Assembly: GCF_004361735.1 (NCBI RefSeq)
Contig: NZ_SNVV01000031.1
Coordinates: forward strand, 1-54,799
From: Azoarcus indigens
GTDB lineage: Bacteria > Pseudomonadota > Gammaproteobacteria > Burkholderiales > Rhodocyclaceae
Length of the DNA stretch: 54,799 nucleotides
Reading direction: 5' to 3'
Below the pieces are notes generated by a model, which was not told the origin of the DNA, ran no database searches, and saw nothing but the letters and a program-made list of their open reading frames with translations. This document shows positions 10,635 to 19,204 of this stretch, in pieces. Within the stretch, counting starts at the first letter, position 1. Every line of letters begins with the position of its first letter. Both the position numbers and the translations under genes were made by a program.

Positions 10635-10679
10635 AATGAGCGCGGGGCGGTCTCCAGCCCCGCGGTGTTCAGGCCGCCT

Positions 10680-11927
10680 TCAAACCTCTTCGTGCCGTCG
10701 CCCGGCCTGCAGGCCGAGCTGCTTCAGCTTGCGGTAGAGGTGGGTACGCTCCAGCCCGGTCTTCTCGGCCAGGCGGGTCATGTTGCCGCCCTCCAGCCGC
10801 AGGTGGTGTTCGAAGTACATGCGTTCGAAGGCCTCGCGGGCCTCGCGCAGGGGCTGGTCGAACTGGATGCCGGCGGCACTGCTGTCCGGCATCGGCGCCA
10901 GCAGGCGACGCACCTCCGCCGGCCCGATCTCCTCTTCCAGCGTGCCCAGCGCCAGCGACTTCACCGCCGCGCGCAGCTCCAGGTAACCGCCTGGCCACGG
11001 CAGGGTGCGCAAATGGTTCAGCGCGGCGCTGGAGAAGCGGCGCAATGGCACCTCGCCGCCTTCGGCCAGATGCACCAGGATCTGCGATGCCAGCTCCGGC
11101 AGGTCGTCGCGCACATCAGCCAGCGAGGGCGGCGCCAGGCTGACTTCGAACAGGCGGGCGAGCAGCGCCTCGTCCCAGCCTTCCGCCAGCAGGGCCTCGG
11201 CGCTGCGGTCGGTGGCGGCCACCAGCCGCAGGTCGTAGCGCTCCAGGCGTTCGACAGCGAAGGCGAGATTCTTCTGCTGGGCGCGGGAGAGCCGGCCCAG
11301 CTCGCCGACGTAGAGCACGCCGCCGCCGCAACCCTGCAGCTGGGAGATGTCCAGCGGCGCGGTAACCGCCGCCAGGTCCAGCCAGGCCGAGCCGGCCGGC
11401 TGCACGCTGCGAGCGATGAGTTCGGCGAGGCTGCCGGCGGCCACCCGCAGCAGCAGCACCCGCGAGCTGTCGGCGATCTGGTCCACCCGGCGCTTGAGTT
11501 CGCGCAGCGGCAGCGAGCGGGCGAAGGCGGCCAGCGTCAGCGGCGCGGCGCTGCCGGCGGTGGTCGGCCGCTGCAGGCCGCGCTTCACCGCCGCCAGCAG
11601 CTTCTGCAGCGCGATCGGCTTTTCCAGGTAGTCGATGGCGCCGATGCGGGTTGCCTCCACCGCAGTGTCTATGGTGCCGTGGCCGGACATCATCACCACC
11701 GGCATGGTGAGCTGGCCGGCGGCGGACCATTCCTTCAGCAAGGTGATGCCGTCGGTGTCCGGCATCCAGATGTCGAGCAGCACCATGTCCGGCCGGCTGG
11801 CGTGGCGCGCAGCGCGGGCGGCGGCGGCGTTCTCGGCGAGCTGGATGTCGTGGCCCTCGTCGCGCAGGATCTCCGACAGGAGTTCGCGGATGCCGATTTC
11901 GTCGTCAACGATGAGTATCTTTGCCAT
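10680..11927 (-). CDS. ntrX: NtrX-type response regulator with degenerate AAA+ domain
   Basis: The 415-residue protein has an N-terminal receiver domain (ILIVDDE, phosphoacceptor in VLLDIWMPD, MMSGHG, EKPI), a central sigma-54-type AAA+ region and a C-terminal Fis-like helix-turn-helix (NMTRLAEKTGLERTHLYRKL). In the central region the Walker A position reads RVAAGSLAE instead of GExGTGKE, the Walker B position reads VLYVGELG instead of a DE pair, and there is no GAFTGA loop. It probably cannot hydrolyse ATP or remodel sigma-54 polymerase, and may regulate by DNA binding alone. It starts 3 nt after ntrY. Confidence 0.9.
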   Translation of the reverse strand: MAKILIVDDEIGIRELLSEILRDEGHDIQLAENAAAARAARHASRPDMVLLDIWMPDTDGITLLKEWSAAGQLTMPVVMMSGHGTIDTAVEATRIGAIDYLEKPIALQKLLAAVKRGLQRPTTAGSAAPLTLAAFARSLPLRELKRRVDQIADSSRVLLLRVAAGSLAELIARSVQPAGSAWLDLAAVTAPLDISQLQGCGGGVLYVGELGRLSRAQQKNLAFAVERLERYDLRLVAATDRSAEALLAEGWDEALLARLFEVSLAPPSLADVRDDLPELASQILVHLAEGGEVPLRRFSSAALNHLRTLPWPGGYLELRAAVKSLALGTLEEEIGPAEVRRLLAPMPDSSAAGIQFDQPLREAREAFERMYFEHHLRLEGGNMTRLAEKTGLERTHLYRKLKQLGLQAGRRHEEV

Positions 11928-11930
11928 TGT

Positions 11931-14069
11931 TCAATTGTCACCACGGGTTGCTGCAACGCGCAGGCGGATGCGCACTTCGGCGCCGCCGCTGTCGCGATTG
12001 GCGAGCCGGACGTCGCCGCCATGCTCGTCCACGATCTTCTTCACCATGGCGAGCCCGAGGCCGGTGCCGCGGGACTTGGTGGTGAAGTAGGGTTCGAAGG
12101 CGCGGGCCAGGACCTCTTCAGGGAAGCCGGGGCCGTTGTCGCGGAAGATGAGTTGGACCTGCTGCGGGCCGTCGCGCCGGGTGATGACCATCACCTCCGC
12201 CTTCTCGCCTTCCTGGCCGGCGAGCGCGTCCTGGGCATTCTGCAGCATATTGTGGATCACCTGCCGCATCTGGGCGGCGTCGCCCTGCACACGCGGCAGG
12301 TCCACCGCCAGCTCCAGCCGCAGGCGGATGGCGGCGCTCTCGTACAGGCCCAGCACTTCGCGCAGCAGGGCGTTCAGGTCCAGCTCGCCCAGCATGGGCA
12401 CCGGCAGGCGGGCGTAGTCGCGGAAGGCGTTCACCAGGTTTTTCATCGACTCCACCTGGTTGACGATGGTCTGGGTGGAACGCTCCAGCATCTCCCGCCC
12501 TTCCGGGTCCAGCCGGTCGGCCAGTTTGAAGGCCAGGCGCTCGGCGGAGAGCTGGATGGGCGTGAGCGGGTTCTTGATCTCGTGCGCCAGCCGCCGCGCC
12601 ACTTCCCCCCAGGCAGCGGTGCGCTGGGCGGCGACGAGGCGGGAGATGTCGTCGAACACCACGACGAGGCCGCCATTGGCCGGCAGGCGGGAGCCGTGGA
12701 TCAACAGGGTGAGCGGCTGGCAGTCCTTGACCGAGACTTCGATCTGCTCGTGCCAGTCGCTATCGTGGCCAGCGAAGCCCGCCAGCAGCGCATCGCGGAA
12801 GGCGGCGTGGCGCGGCCATTCGGCCAGCGGAATGTCTTCGAAGCCGGCGAGGTCGTCGGCGAGGATTTCCATCGCGCCCCGGTTGGCGGCGCGCAGCGAG
12901 CCATCGGCGGCGAAGGCGAGCACACCGGTGGAGAGGTTGGCGAGCACGCTCTCCAGGTAGGCGCGTGCCGCTTCCACCGCCGCACGGTTGCGGTCGGCCA
13001 CCGCGCGGGCGTCTTCCAGCTGGCGCGTCATCTGGTTGAAGGACTGGGTGAGCACACCCAGTTCGTCGCGTGCCGGCAGCGCCTGGCGCGGGCTGTAGTC
13101 GCCCTGCGCCACCGCCTGGGTGCCCTCGGCGAGGATGAGCAGCGGTGCCGCCAGCCGGCGGGCGAGGATGAAGGCGACGGCGACGGCGGTGAGCAACGCC
13201 AGCAGCAGGGTGAGCGTCAGCGTCAGCGTGTAGATGCGCTTGAGGCCAGTGCGGCTGAGGGTGAGTTGCTGATAGTCGCGGTAGGCGTCCTGCACCGCTT
13301 CGGCGTGGCGGGCGAAAGTTTCCGGCACCGGTTGGGTGAGCTGCAGCAGGTGCGGCTCGCCGGCCAGCGAGCGGGTGGGAATCGGCACCAGCACCCGGAT
13401 CACCAGGCGGCCGTCGGCGCGGGTATCCACCGCATGGAAGGAGCGGCTCTGGCGCGCCTGGCGCAGCTGCGCGGAGGTGGGGAGATCCGGCACCAGCTGG
13501 GGCACGCCGTCGACGGCGGCGCCATCCGAGGCGGTGGCGATGATCTGGCCGGTGGCCGAGATCACGGTGGCGCTGCCGACCTGGGCGAACTCGCGCAGGC
13601 GGTTGAGCCGGGTGGGCGCGACCATCTCGGCGTCTTCCAGGTCCAGCGCCATGTCGGCAGCCTTGGCGTCCACCTGGCTGACGAGGTAGTCCAGCGCGTT
13701 CTGGCCGAGGGCGATGCCGCCCTCCAGCGCGGAGTCCACCCGCACGTCGAACCAGGATTCGATGCTGCGCACCACGAACTGCAGCGATACCGCATACACC
13801 AGCACGCCCGGCACCAGCGCCATCAGCGCGAACATCAGCATCAGCCGGTACTTGAGACGGGAGCCGAACTGGCGGCTGCGGTACTCGCGCCACAGCGAAC
13901 GCAGTTGCACCGCCACCAGGCCGGCGAGCGCCACCGTGAGCACGCCATTGAGGGCGAGCAGATAGGGGTAGCCGCTGGCGAAGAGCTCGGTGTTCGCGCT
14001 CGCGGTGGTGAGCAGGAACAGCGAGATCCCGGCCAGCGCGGCGATGATGACGAGCGCGATGCGTTTCAT
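11931..14069 (-). CDS. ntrY: NtrY-type membrane sensor histidine kinase
   Basis: NtrY senses an unknown signal at the inner membrane and phosphorylates NtrX. The protein of about 712 residues begins with transmembrane helices (ALVIIAALAGISLFLLTT and others), an extracytoplasmic domain, a further helix pair, a HAMP domain (ARRLAAPLLILAEGT) and a PAS domain (VLANLSTGVLAFAADGSL). The kinase core follows: H-box RLAHEIKNPLTPIQ, N-box MLQNAQDAL, G1 DNGPGFP and G2 GTGLGLA. The ATG at 14069 overlaps the DUF4390 stop as ATGA, indicating coupling; an in-frame start at 14102 is less likely. Confidence 0.94.
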   Translation of the reverse strand: MKRIALVIIAALAGISLFLLTTASANTELFASGYPYLLALNGVLTVALAGLVAVQLRSLWREYRSRQFGSRLKYRLMLMFALMALVPGVLVYAVSLQFVVRSIESWFDVRVDSALEGGIALGQNALDYLVSQVDAKAADMALDLEDAEMVAPTRLNRLREFAQVGSATVISATGQIIATASDGAAVDGVPQLVPDLPTSAQLRQARQSRSFHAVDTRADGRLVIRVLVPIPTRSLAGEPHLLQLTQPVPETFARHAEAVQDAYRDYQQLTLSRTGLKRIYTLTLTLTLLLALLTAVAVAFILARRLAAPLLILAEGTQAVAQGDYSPRQALPARDELGVLTQSFNQMTRQLEDARAVADRNRAAVEAARAYLESVLANLSTGVLAFAADGSLRAANRGAMEILADDLAGFEDIPLAEWPRHAAFRDALLAGFAGHDSDWHEQIEVSVKDCQPLTLLIHGSRLPANGGLVVVFDDISRLVAAQRTAAWGEVARRLAHEIKNPLTPIQLSAERLAFKLADRLDPEGREMLERSTQTIVNQVESMKNLVNAFRDYARLPVPMLGELDLNALLREVLGLYESAAIRLRLELAVDLPRVQGDAAQMRQVIHNMLQNAQDALAGQEGEKAEVMVITRRDGPQQVQLIFRDNGPGFPEEVLARAFEPYFTTKSRGTGLGLAMVKKIVDEHGGDVRLANRDSGGAEVRIRLRVAATRGDN

Positions 14070-14689
14070 CGGAAGGCGGGGATTCCGGGCAGGAAGGTCC
14101 AACGCACCCAGTCTGAGGCCAAGGTCCAGTCACGGCTGCCCAGCGCGGTCACCTGGAAGGGCTTGGGCAGCTGGCTGGTGTCCAGGCGGAAGCGCAGCGA
14201 AACCTGGTGGGAAACGCCGGCCTGCAGTTCGTCGCCGTTGGCCACCTGCCAGTTGCGGATGCGCTGCATGGTGCGCACCGCGGCTTCCAGCGAATCGAAG
14301 TTCTGGTGGAAGCGGCCGATGGAGAGGCGGTAGCTGCGGGTGATGGCGTGGTAGTAGAGGCGGTAATTGAGCTGGCGATCCACCACGGTGGCATTGAACC
14401 AGTACCAGCGCGGCCGCTCGATCTGCACTTCGGCGACGAAGTAGAGCGACACGCCGCGCGTCACCGCGTCCGCCAGCCGGGGGTTGAGTTCGAAGTCGAT
14501 GTCGGCGTTGAGCACGTAGCTGCCATCGTCGGCGACGATCTCGGCGCCGGTGATGGTGGCGTCATCCGCCGCGGCGAGCGGGCTGGCGAGGGCGAGGACG
14601 ACGAGCAGCAGCGCAGCGAGGGCCGCCCGCAGGCGACCGCGCAGACGATCAGGCCGACTTGCGCAGCAAGGCGTAATAGAAGCCGTCAT
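14066..14689 (-). CDS. DUF4390 domain-containing exported protein
   Basis: A 207-residue protein with a basic N-terminus and hydrophobic signal segment (LAALLLVVLALASPLAA) and likely cleavage after AAA. The mature part contains YVLNADIDFELNPRLADAV, GVSLYFVAEVQIERPRWYWF and YRLSIGRFHQNFDSL, typical of DUF4390. The family's role is unknown. It is constantly found between rsmB and ntrY in betaproteobacteria, and its 5' end overlaps rsmB by about 40 nt and its 3' end overlaps ntrY by 4 nt. It may feed a cell-envelope signal to NtrY; that is inference. Confidence 0.88.
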   Translation of the reverse strand: MTASITPCCASRPDRLRGRLRAALAALLLVVLALASPLAAADDATITGAEIVADDGSYVLNADIDFELNPRLADAVTRGVSLYFVAEVQIERPRWYWFNATVVDRQLNYRLYYHAITRSYRLSIGRFHQNFDSLEAAVRTMQRIRNWQVANGDELQAGVSHQVSLRFRLDTSQLPKPFQVTALGSRDWTLASDWVRWTFLPGIPAFR

Positions 14690-16034
14690 GTTCGGCGTTC
14701 GGTAGCAGCTGGAATGCTGGGCGCCCGTCTATGGGCAGGCGTTCGGCATCCATGTGGCGGGCAAGGAAACGCTCGACCTGGGCGCCGTTTTCGGCGTCGA
14801 AGACCGAGCAGGTGACGTAGAGCATTGTGCCACCGGGGGCCAACGTGCGCCAAAGCGCATCCAGGATGGCCGCCTGCTGCTCGGCGAAGGTGGCGATGTC
14901 TTCCTTGCGCCGCAGCCACTTGATGTCAGGGTGCCGACGCACCACGCCGGAGGCGGAGCAGGGTACGTCGGCCAGGATGCGGTCGAAAGGGCGGCCGTCC
15001 CACCAGCCGTCCACGTCGCGGCAATCGGCGGTCTTCACCCTGGCCCGCAGGCCGAGGCGCTCCAGGTTGCTCTGGATGCGGGCGGCGCGCTGCGGGTCCA
15101 GTTCCAGCGCCAGCAGGTCGATGTCGGCGCTTTCCAGAAGGTGCGCCGTCTTGCCGCCGGGTGCGGCGCAGGCATCCAGCACCCGCTCGCCGGCGCGCGG
15201 CGCCAGCAGGCGGGCAGCCCACTGGGCGCCGGCATCCTGAACCGACAGTCGGCCCTCGGCATAGCCCGGCAGGCGGCCCACCGCCACCGGCCGTTCCAGC
15301 AGCAGCGCGCCATGCGCCAGCAGACGGCCGGGCAGCCCGGCAGCGGCAAGCCGAGCCGCTTCCGCCTGCGCCTCGGCGCGACGGCGGTTGATGCGCAGAG
15401 ACATAGGCGGGTGGCTGCAGCCAGCGGCCAGCACCGCCTCCCAGTTCTGGGGATGGGCAGCGCGGACTTCGGCGATCCACCAGCGCGGATGGGCGTAGCG
15501 GGACTCCTCGTCCTCCGCCTGCCAGCCGCGCACGGCGTCCGTCTGGCGCAGCACATTGCGCAGCACGCCATTGACCATGCCCTTCAGACCGGGCATCAGC
15601 GCCGCCGCGGCGCTCACCGCCTGATCGACCACGGTATGCGCCTGCTCCGGCCGTTGCGCCAGCCGGCACAGCGCCACCAGCAACAGGCCATGGATGAAGG
15701 GCGGCGGCAGCCTGGGCACCAGCTGGCTGAGCACCGCGTCGCCACGGCCGTAATCCCGCAGGGTGCTCCAGGCAAGATCGCGCACCGCACCGCGAGTGGC
15801 GTCGCTCCACCCGGGCTGGGCCTTCAGCAGCTTTTCATAGGCATCGGTGAGGTTGGCGCCTTCGAGCACGCCGGCGACCAGTTGGGCAGCCTGCAGCATG
15901 GCGTAGGCCAGACTGTCCTGCGGCGGCAGCGCGGGCGCTTGCCGCCGGGGCGGGGAATTGCGGCTGCCACGCTGGGCGCTGCCGCGTGGAGCGGAGGAAG
16001 AAGGCACGATGGAGACTGGGAAAGCTGGCTGCAT
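14649..16034 (-). CDS. rsmB: 16S rRNA (cytosine(967)-C(5))-methyltransferase
   Basis: RsmB methylates C967 of 16S rRNA. The protein of about 461 residues has an N-terminal NusB-like RNA-binding domain (LDRA-type repeats around TDAYEKLLKAQPGWSD), then the methyltransferase with DACAAPGGKT (SAM binding), DVPCSASGVVRRHPD containing one catalytic cysteine, and VTCSVF containing the other. I start at ATG 16034 because GGGGAGGG lies just upstream; the longer open frame overlaps speE. It is the first gene of the rsmB-DUF4390-ntrY-ntrX run. Confidence 0.95.
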   Translation of the reverse strand: MQPAFPVSIVPSSSAPRGSAQRGSRNSPPRRQAPALPPQDSLAYAMLQAAQLVAGVLEGANLTDAYEKLLKAQPGWSDATRGAVRDLAWSTLRDYGRGDAVLSQLVPRLPPPFIHGLLLVALCRLAQRPEQAHTVVDQAVSAAAALMPGLKGMVNGVLRNVLRQTDAVRGWQAEDEESRYAHPRWWIAEVRAAHPQNWEAVLAAGCSHPPMSLRINRRRAEAQAEAARLAAAGLPGRLLAHGALLLERPVAVGRLPGYAEGRLSVQDAGAQWAARLLAPRAGERVLDACAAPGGKTAHLLESADIDLLALELDPQRAARIQSNLERLGLRARVKTADCRDVDGWWDGRPFDRILADVPCSASGVVRRHPDIKWLRRKEDIATFAEQQAAILDALWRTLAPGGTMLYVTCSVFDAENGAQVERFLARHMDAERLPIDGRPAFQLLPNAEHDGFYYALLRKSA

Positions 16035-16048
16035 CCGCCCTCCCCGCT

Positions 16049-16933
16049 TCATTCGGCGAGCAGCGTACGCAAGTGATTGGGAAGCGCGAACTGGGCGCAG
16101 TGGACGGCGCCATTGTAGTGCTGAAGACGGCCCAGCTGCCGTTGGGCGATACCCGCATCGACCTGCGCGGCGCTCAATGCCGCCGGCTGCACCGCGTCCG
16201 AGGCGCAAGCCATGCCCCACAGGCTGCCGTAGAGCGGGATGTAGAGGAAATACGGGCTCACATGGGCGAAGACCTGCCGCAGGCCGCGCACCAGTCCGGC
16301 TACCCGCTCCGGCTGGAAGACCGGGGCGCCGATGTGCAGGGTCAGGGCGCCACCGGGCGCCAGCAGGTTGCGGCAACCATGGAAGAAGGCTTCGCTGTAG
16401 AGCGCTTCCGCCGGCCCGACCGGGTCGGTGAGGTCCAGCACGACGAGGTCGAAGCGCTCGCCGCTCGCCGGCCCTTCACGCTCCACGTAGGCGAGGCCAT
16501 CGCCGATTCGGATCTCCAGCCGGGGATCGTCCAGCGCGCCATGATGCACCTCGCCGAGATAGCGGCGGGCGATGTCCACCACCTTGCCGTCCAGCTCCAC
16601 CATCAGCACCCGTTCCATGCCTGGGTGCTTGAACAACTCCTCGGCCGAGCCACCGTCGCCGCCGCCAATGATGAGCGCGCTGCGCGGTCCGGGATGGGCC
16701 AGGGCCGGTACCTGGATCAGGTTCTCGTGGTAGTAGAACTCGTCTCGCTCCGAGGTCATGAAGCAGCCGTCCAGCCTGAACAGCTTGCCGAAGCGAGGGG
16801 TGTCCCACACTTCGTAGTCCTGGAACTCGGAGCGGCCGTGCTCCAGCAAGCGGCCACCGGCGATGAAGTAGCCGGCGTCGTCCGCCAGGTACTCGGCCAG
16901 TACGCCGTCTATGTGGGGCAGGAGCGCGCTCAC
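16049..16933 (-). CDS. speE: polyamine aminopropyltransferase (spermidine synthase)
   Basis: SpeE transfers aminopropyl from decarboxylated SAM to putrescine. The 294-residue protein has EFQDYEVWDTPRFGKLFRLDG, YYHENL, the nucleotide loop LIIGGGDGGSAEE, VELDGKVVDIAR and the catalytic-region VVLDLTDPVGPAEAL. The GTG start at 16933 overlaps the speD stop by 4 nt (GTGA), so the two enzymes are translationally coupled and supply each other's substrate. Confidence 0.94.
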   Translation of the reverse strand: MSALLPHIDGVLAEYLADDAGYFIAGGRLLEHGRSEFQDYEVWDTPRFGKLFRLDGCFMTSERDEFYYHENLIQVPALAHPGPRSALIIGGGDGGSAEELFKHPGMERVLMVELDGKVVDIARRYLGEVHHGALDDPRLEIRIGDGLAYVEREGPASGERFDLVVLDLTDPVGPAEALYSEAFFHGCRNLLAPGGALTLHIGAPVFQPERVAGLVRGLRQVFAHVSPYFLYIPLYGSLWGMACASDAVQPAALSAAQVDAGIAQRQLGRLQHYNGAVHCAQFALPNHLRTLLAE

Positions 16934-17322
16934 GCCTCGATCTCCACCGGCTCGCGGCCACGATTCACCGCGTGCTCGGCGATGTCCTCCGGCTGCATCG
17001 CCTCTATTACCCGGCGATAGACGCTACGGGCGCGATCGCTATTGTCGCGGGAATAGTTGCAGACGTAGACGTCCAGCGTGACGTCGCCGGTCTCCGGCCA
17101 GGTGTGGATCGCCAGGTGGGACTCCGCGAGCACCACCGTGCCGGTCACACCCGCCGGCTCACCTTCATCATCCAGGAACTGGTAGAAGTAAGCTCCCAGT
17201 GGCGTCAGGCCGGCGTCGCGGCATTCCTTCACGCATAGGGTTTCAAGCGCCTCTCGCTCGCTGAGTGCGACTGCTTCGCCGCCGCAACGGTAGAGATCGG
17301 CAATCAGATGAAGTCCATTCAT
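16930..17322 (-). CDS. speD: S-adenosylmethionine decarboxylase proenzyme
   Basis: SpeD makes decarboxylated SAM for spermidine synthesis. It is the short prokaryotic class, about 130 residues. The self-cleavage site is in LAESHLAIHTWPE, where the serine becomes the pyruvoyl group. CNYS and the N-terminal MNGLHLIADLY also fit. I start at ATG 17322; an in-frame GTG at 17343 would add seven residues, and neither has a clear ribosome site. It overlaps speE by 4 nt. Confidence 0.93.
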   Translation of the reverse strand: MNGLHLIADLYRCGGEAVALSEREALETLCVKECRDAGLTPLGAYFYQFLDDEGEPAGVTGTVVLAESHLAIHTWPETGDVTLDVYVCNYSRDNSDRARSVYRRVIEAMQPEDIAEHAVNRGREPVEIEA

Positions 17323-17400
17323 TGCCAGGTTCGGTACGGTCACGGAAAGCCGTCGATTCTAGCATCGCCCTCACATTTGCCCGAATATATCGTCACCCCT

Positions 17401-17416
17401 TGTTCCACGTGGAACG
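17401..17416. promoter_or_regulatory. parS: parS-like ParB-binding site
   Basis: The 16-mer TGTTCCACGTGGAACG matches the palindromic ParB site (TGTTNCACGTGNAACA) at all defined positions but the last. It lies between speD and the stop of the TSUP gene. A second, perfect site is 0.8 kb away at 18199, and both are within 11 kb of dnaA, where parS sites cluster. Confidence 0.8.
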
Positions 17417-17427
17417 GCCAAAGGGAT

Positions 17428-18195
17428 TCACCTGAAGGTATCGTAAGCCAGCTTGGCGATCAGCACGCTGACCACACACAGGAACATCCTCCGCACGAAG
17501 CCTGAGCCGTGCTTGAGCGCAGCCCGCGAGCCCGTCACAGCCCCGCTGAGATTGCACACCGCCATTACAGTAGCCACCTTCCATAGCAGGCTTACGTTAT
17601 TGACGAAGTAAGCAATGGCCGCCAGGTTGGTTGCGACGTTGAGGATCTTGGCGGTAACCGACGCCCGCAGGAAATCCATTCCCAACAGGCGGATGAAGAG
17701 GAAGATGAGGAAGCTTCCTGTACCCGGCCCGAAAAAGCCGTCATAGAAACCGATCACGCCACCGATGCCGAGGGCGATCGCTGCGGAGCGCCCGCCGTGC
17801 GCCGGTTCCGTCGAAACCGTACCCAGGTCCTTGCGCATGAAGGTGTAGATGGCCACCAACACCAGTAGCACCAAGATCAACGGGCGCAGTACGGTGGGCG
17901 GCAGGTAGGCGACCGCCTTGGCGCCATACCAGGAGCCGAGCAGTGCGGCGAGCGCGCCGGGCACCGCTACCCGCCAGGGAATGCTCACCCGCCGGGCGTA
18001 CTGAACCGCCGCGCTACTTGTACCGACGATGCTGGCGAGCTTGTTGGTGCCGAATAGCGTTGCCGGCGAGGCGTTAGGGAAGGCGGCGAACAGCGCAGGT
18101 ATCTGGATCAGGCCACCGCCCCCAACGACGGCATCGACAAAACCAGCGCAGAAGGCGGCCAGCCCCAGCGCAAACAAAAGAAAATCCGGGTCCAT
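17428..18195 (-). CDS. TSUP (TauE/SafE) family membrane permease
   Basis: A 255-residue polytopic membrane protein of the TauE/SafE sulfite-exporter-like family. The two-fold repeat is visible as GFVDAVVGGGGLIQIP near residue 20 and GFYDGFFGPGTGSFLIF near residue 150, each followed by a hydrophobic helix; NKLASIVGTSSA and AKILNVATNLAA are the second repeat motifs. Substrate cannot be read from sequence, likely a sulfur-containing anion or other organic anion. It is bracketed by two parS-like sites, one only 3 nt upstream of its ATG, so ParB binding could affect its expression. Confidence 0.9.
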   Translation of the reverse strand: MDPDFLLFALGLAAFCAGFVDAVVGGGGLIQIPALFAAFPNASPATLFGTNKLASIVGTSSAAVQYARRVSIPWRVAVPGALAALLGSWYGAKAVAYLPPTVLRPLILVLLVLVAIYTFMRKDLGTVSTEPAHGGRSAAIALGIGGVIGFYDGFFGPGTGSFLIFLFIRLLGMDFLRASVTAKILNVATNLAAIAYFVNNVSLLWKVATVMAVCNLSGAVTGSRAALKHGSGFVRRMFLCVVSVLIAKLAYDTFR

Positions 18196-18198
18196 CCT

Positions 18199-18214
18199 TG
18201 TTCCACGTGAAACA
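18199..18214. promoter_or_regulatory. parS: parS site, perfect match
   Basis: TGTTCCACGTGAAACA fits the ParB consensus TGTTNCACGTGAAACA at every position. It occupies almost the whole 24-bp gap between the methyltransferase stop and the permease ATG, overlapping where the permease ribosome site would be. ParB loading here would help segregate the origin region. The parAB genes are not in this window. Confidence 0.9.
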
Positions 18215-18219
18215 GCGAC

Positions 18220-18990
18220 TCAGCGCTGCGGATTGCGCGCCACCATGAACAGGCGGCGGAAGGGGAAAAGCACGCTGCCATCCGGGCTCATAGGGTAGGC
18301 AGCTTTCAGCATCTCGCCGAGCTCGGCGCTGAAAGCCCGCCGATCGTCCTCGCCGAGCCGGGAAAAATAAGGCACGAGCGTCGTGCCGCTCAACCAGCTC
18401 AAGATGGGATTATCGCCCGTCAGCCGCTGCCAATAAACCGTTTCCCACACGTCGACGATATGGAAACGGGCGCCGAGCAGCGAGTAGTAGAAACCGGCCC
18501 CCTCCACCGCGCCCATGCGACTGTCCGCCAACCGCTCCCGCCAGGCACGGGAGCCCGCCAGATTCCGGATCGCCTGGTGCGACGGCGCGTCGAAATTGGC
18601 CGGCATCTGCACTGCCAGAATGCCCCGCATGCCTAGTTGGGAGGCAAGGTGGGCGAACAGCGTCGCATGGTCGTCCAGCCAGTGCAGCGCCGCGTTGGAG
18701 AAGAGAACATCCACTTCGCTGTCTGCCTGCCACAAGCGCGCATCCGCCTGCTCCCAGCGCACACCGGCATGCTCCGCGCCAGCCCGGGCCAGCATTTCGG
18801 TGGAGTTGTCTATACCCAGCACATTCGCCGCCGGCCAGCGCTCCTTCAACAGCATGGTCACATTACCCGGTCCGCAGCCAAGATCCACCACTTGCAGCGG
18901 TTGGACGGCCGGAATACGCGCAATCAGATCCAGGGCCGGGCGCAGGCGCAGGTTGTCGAACTGCAGGTAGCGCTCCGGATCCCATGCCAT
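18220..18990 (-). CDS. tam: trans-aconitate 2-methyltransferase-like enzyme
   Basis: A 256-residue class I SAM methyltransferase. The SAM loop is VVDLGCGPGNVT, followed by VLGIDNSTEML and VLFSNAALHWLDDH, the last being characteristic of Tam. The family methylates trans-aconitate, an inhibitor of aconitase. A strong GGAGGA stands before the ATG at 18990. It is transcribed divergently from the repair cluster that begins at 19205. Confidence 0.87.
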   Translation of the reverse strand: MAWDPERYLQFDNLRLRPALDLIARIPAVQPLQVVDLGCGPGNVTMLLKERWPAANVLGIDNSTEMLARAGAEHAGVRWEQADARLWQADSEVDVLFSNAALHWLDDHATLFAHLASQLGMRGILAVQMPANFDAPSHQAIRNLAGSRAWRERLADSRMGAVEGAGFYYSLLGARFHIVDVWETVYWQRLTGDNPILSWLSGTTLVPYFSRLGEDDRRAFSAELGEMLKAAYPMSPDGSVLFPFRRLFMVARNPQR

Positions 18991-19204
18991 GAAAAATCCT
19001 CCTCCCTAACAGGGCACGCCCAAGAACAGGGCTTTCCCGAACTATAGCAAGCGGCATCAGACGGGATGGCCGACAGGCGAATGTCGCGGACGCCGACCTA
19101 CTCCACCTTCCATGCTGATCACCCGAATTTGACCGCAAGCAATGGCGTTCCCATGGCGCGCCCACGCGCTAGACTTCAAGAAGCTCCGTTTCGCCAACAC
19201 CCAT

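Noticed and set aside
10665-14333. Plus-strand open frame of 1222 codons
   Set aside because: It runs antisense to ntrX, ntrY and DUF4390, is rich in Gln/His/Arg/Gly and has no domain; a shadow of high-GC coding sequence.
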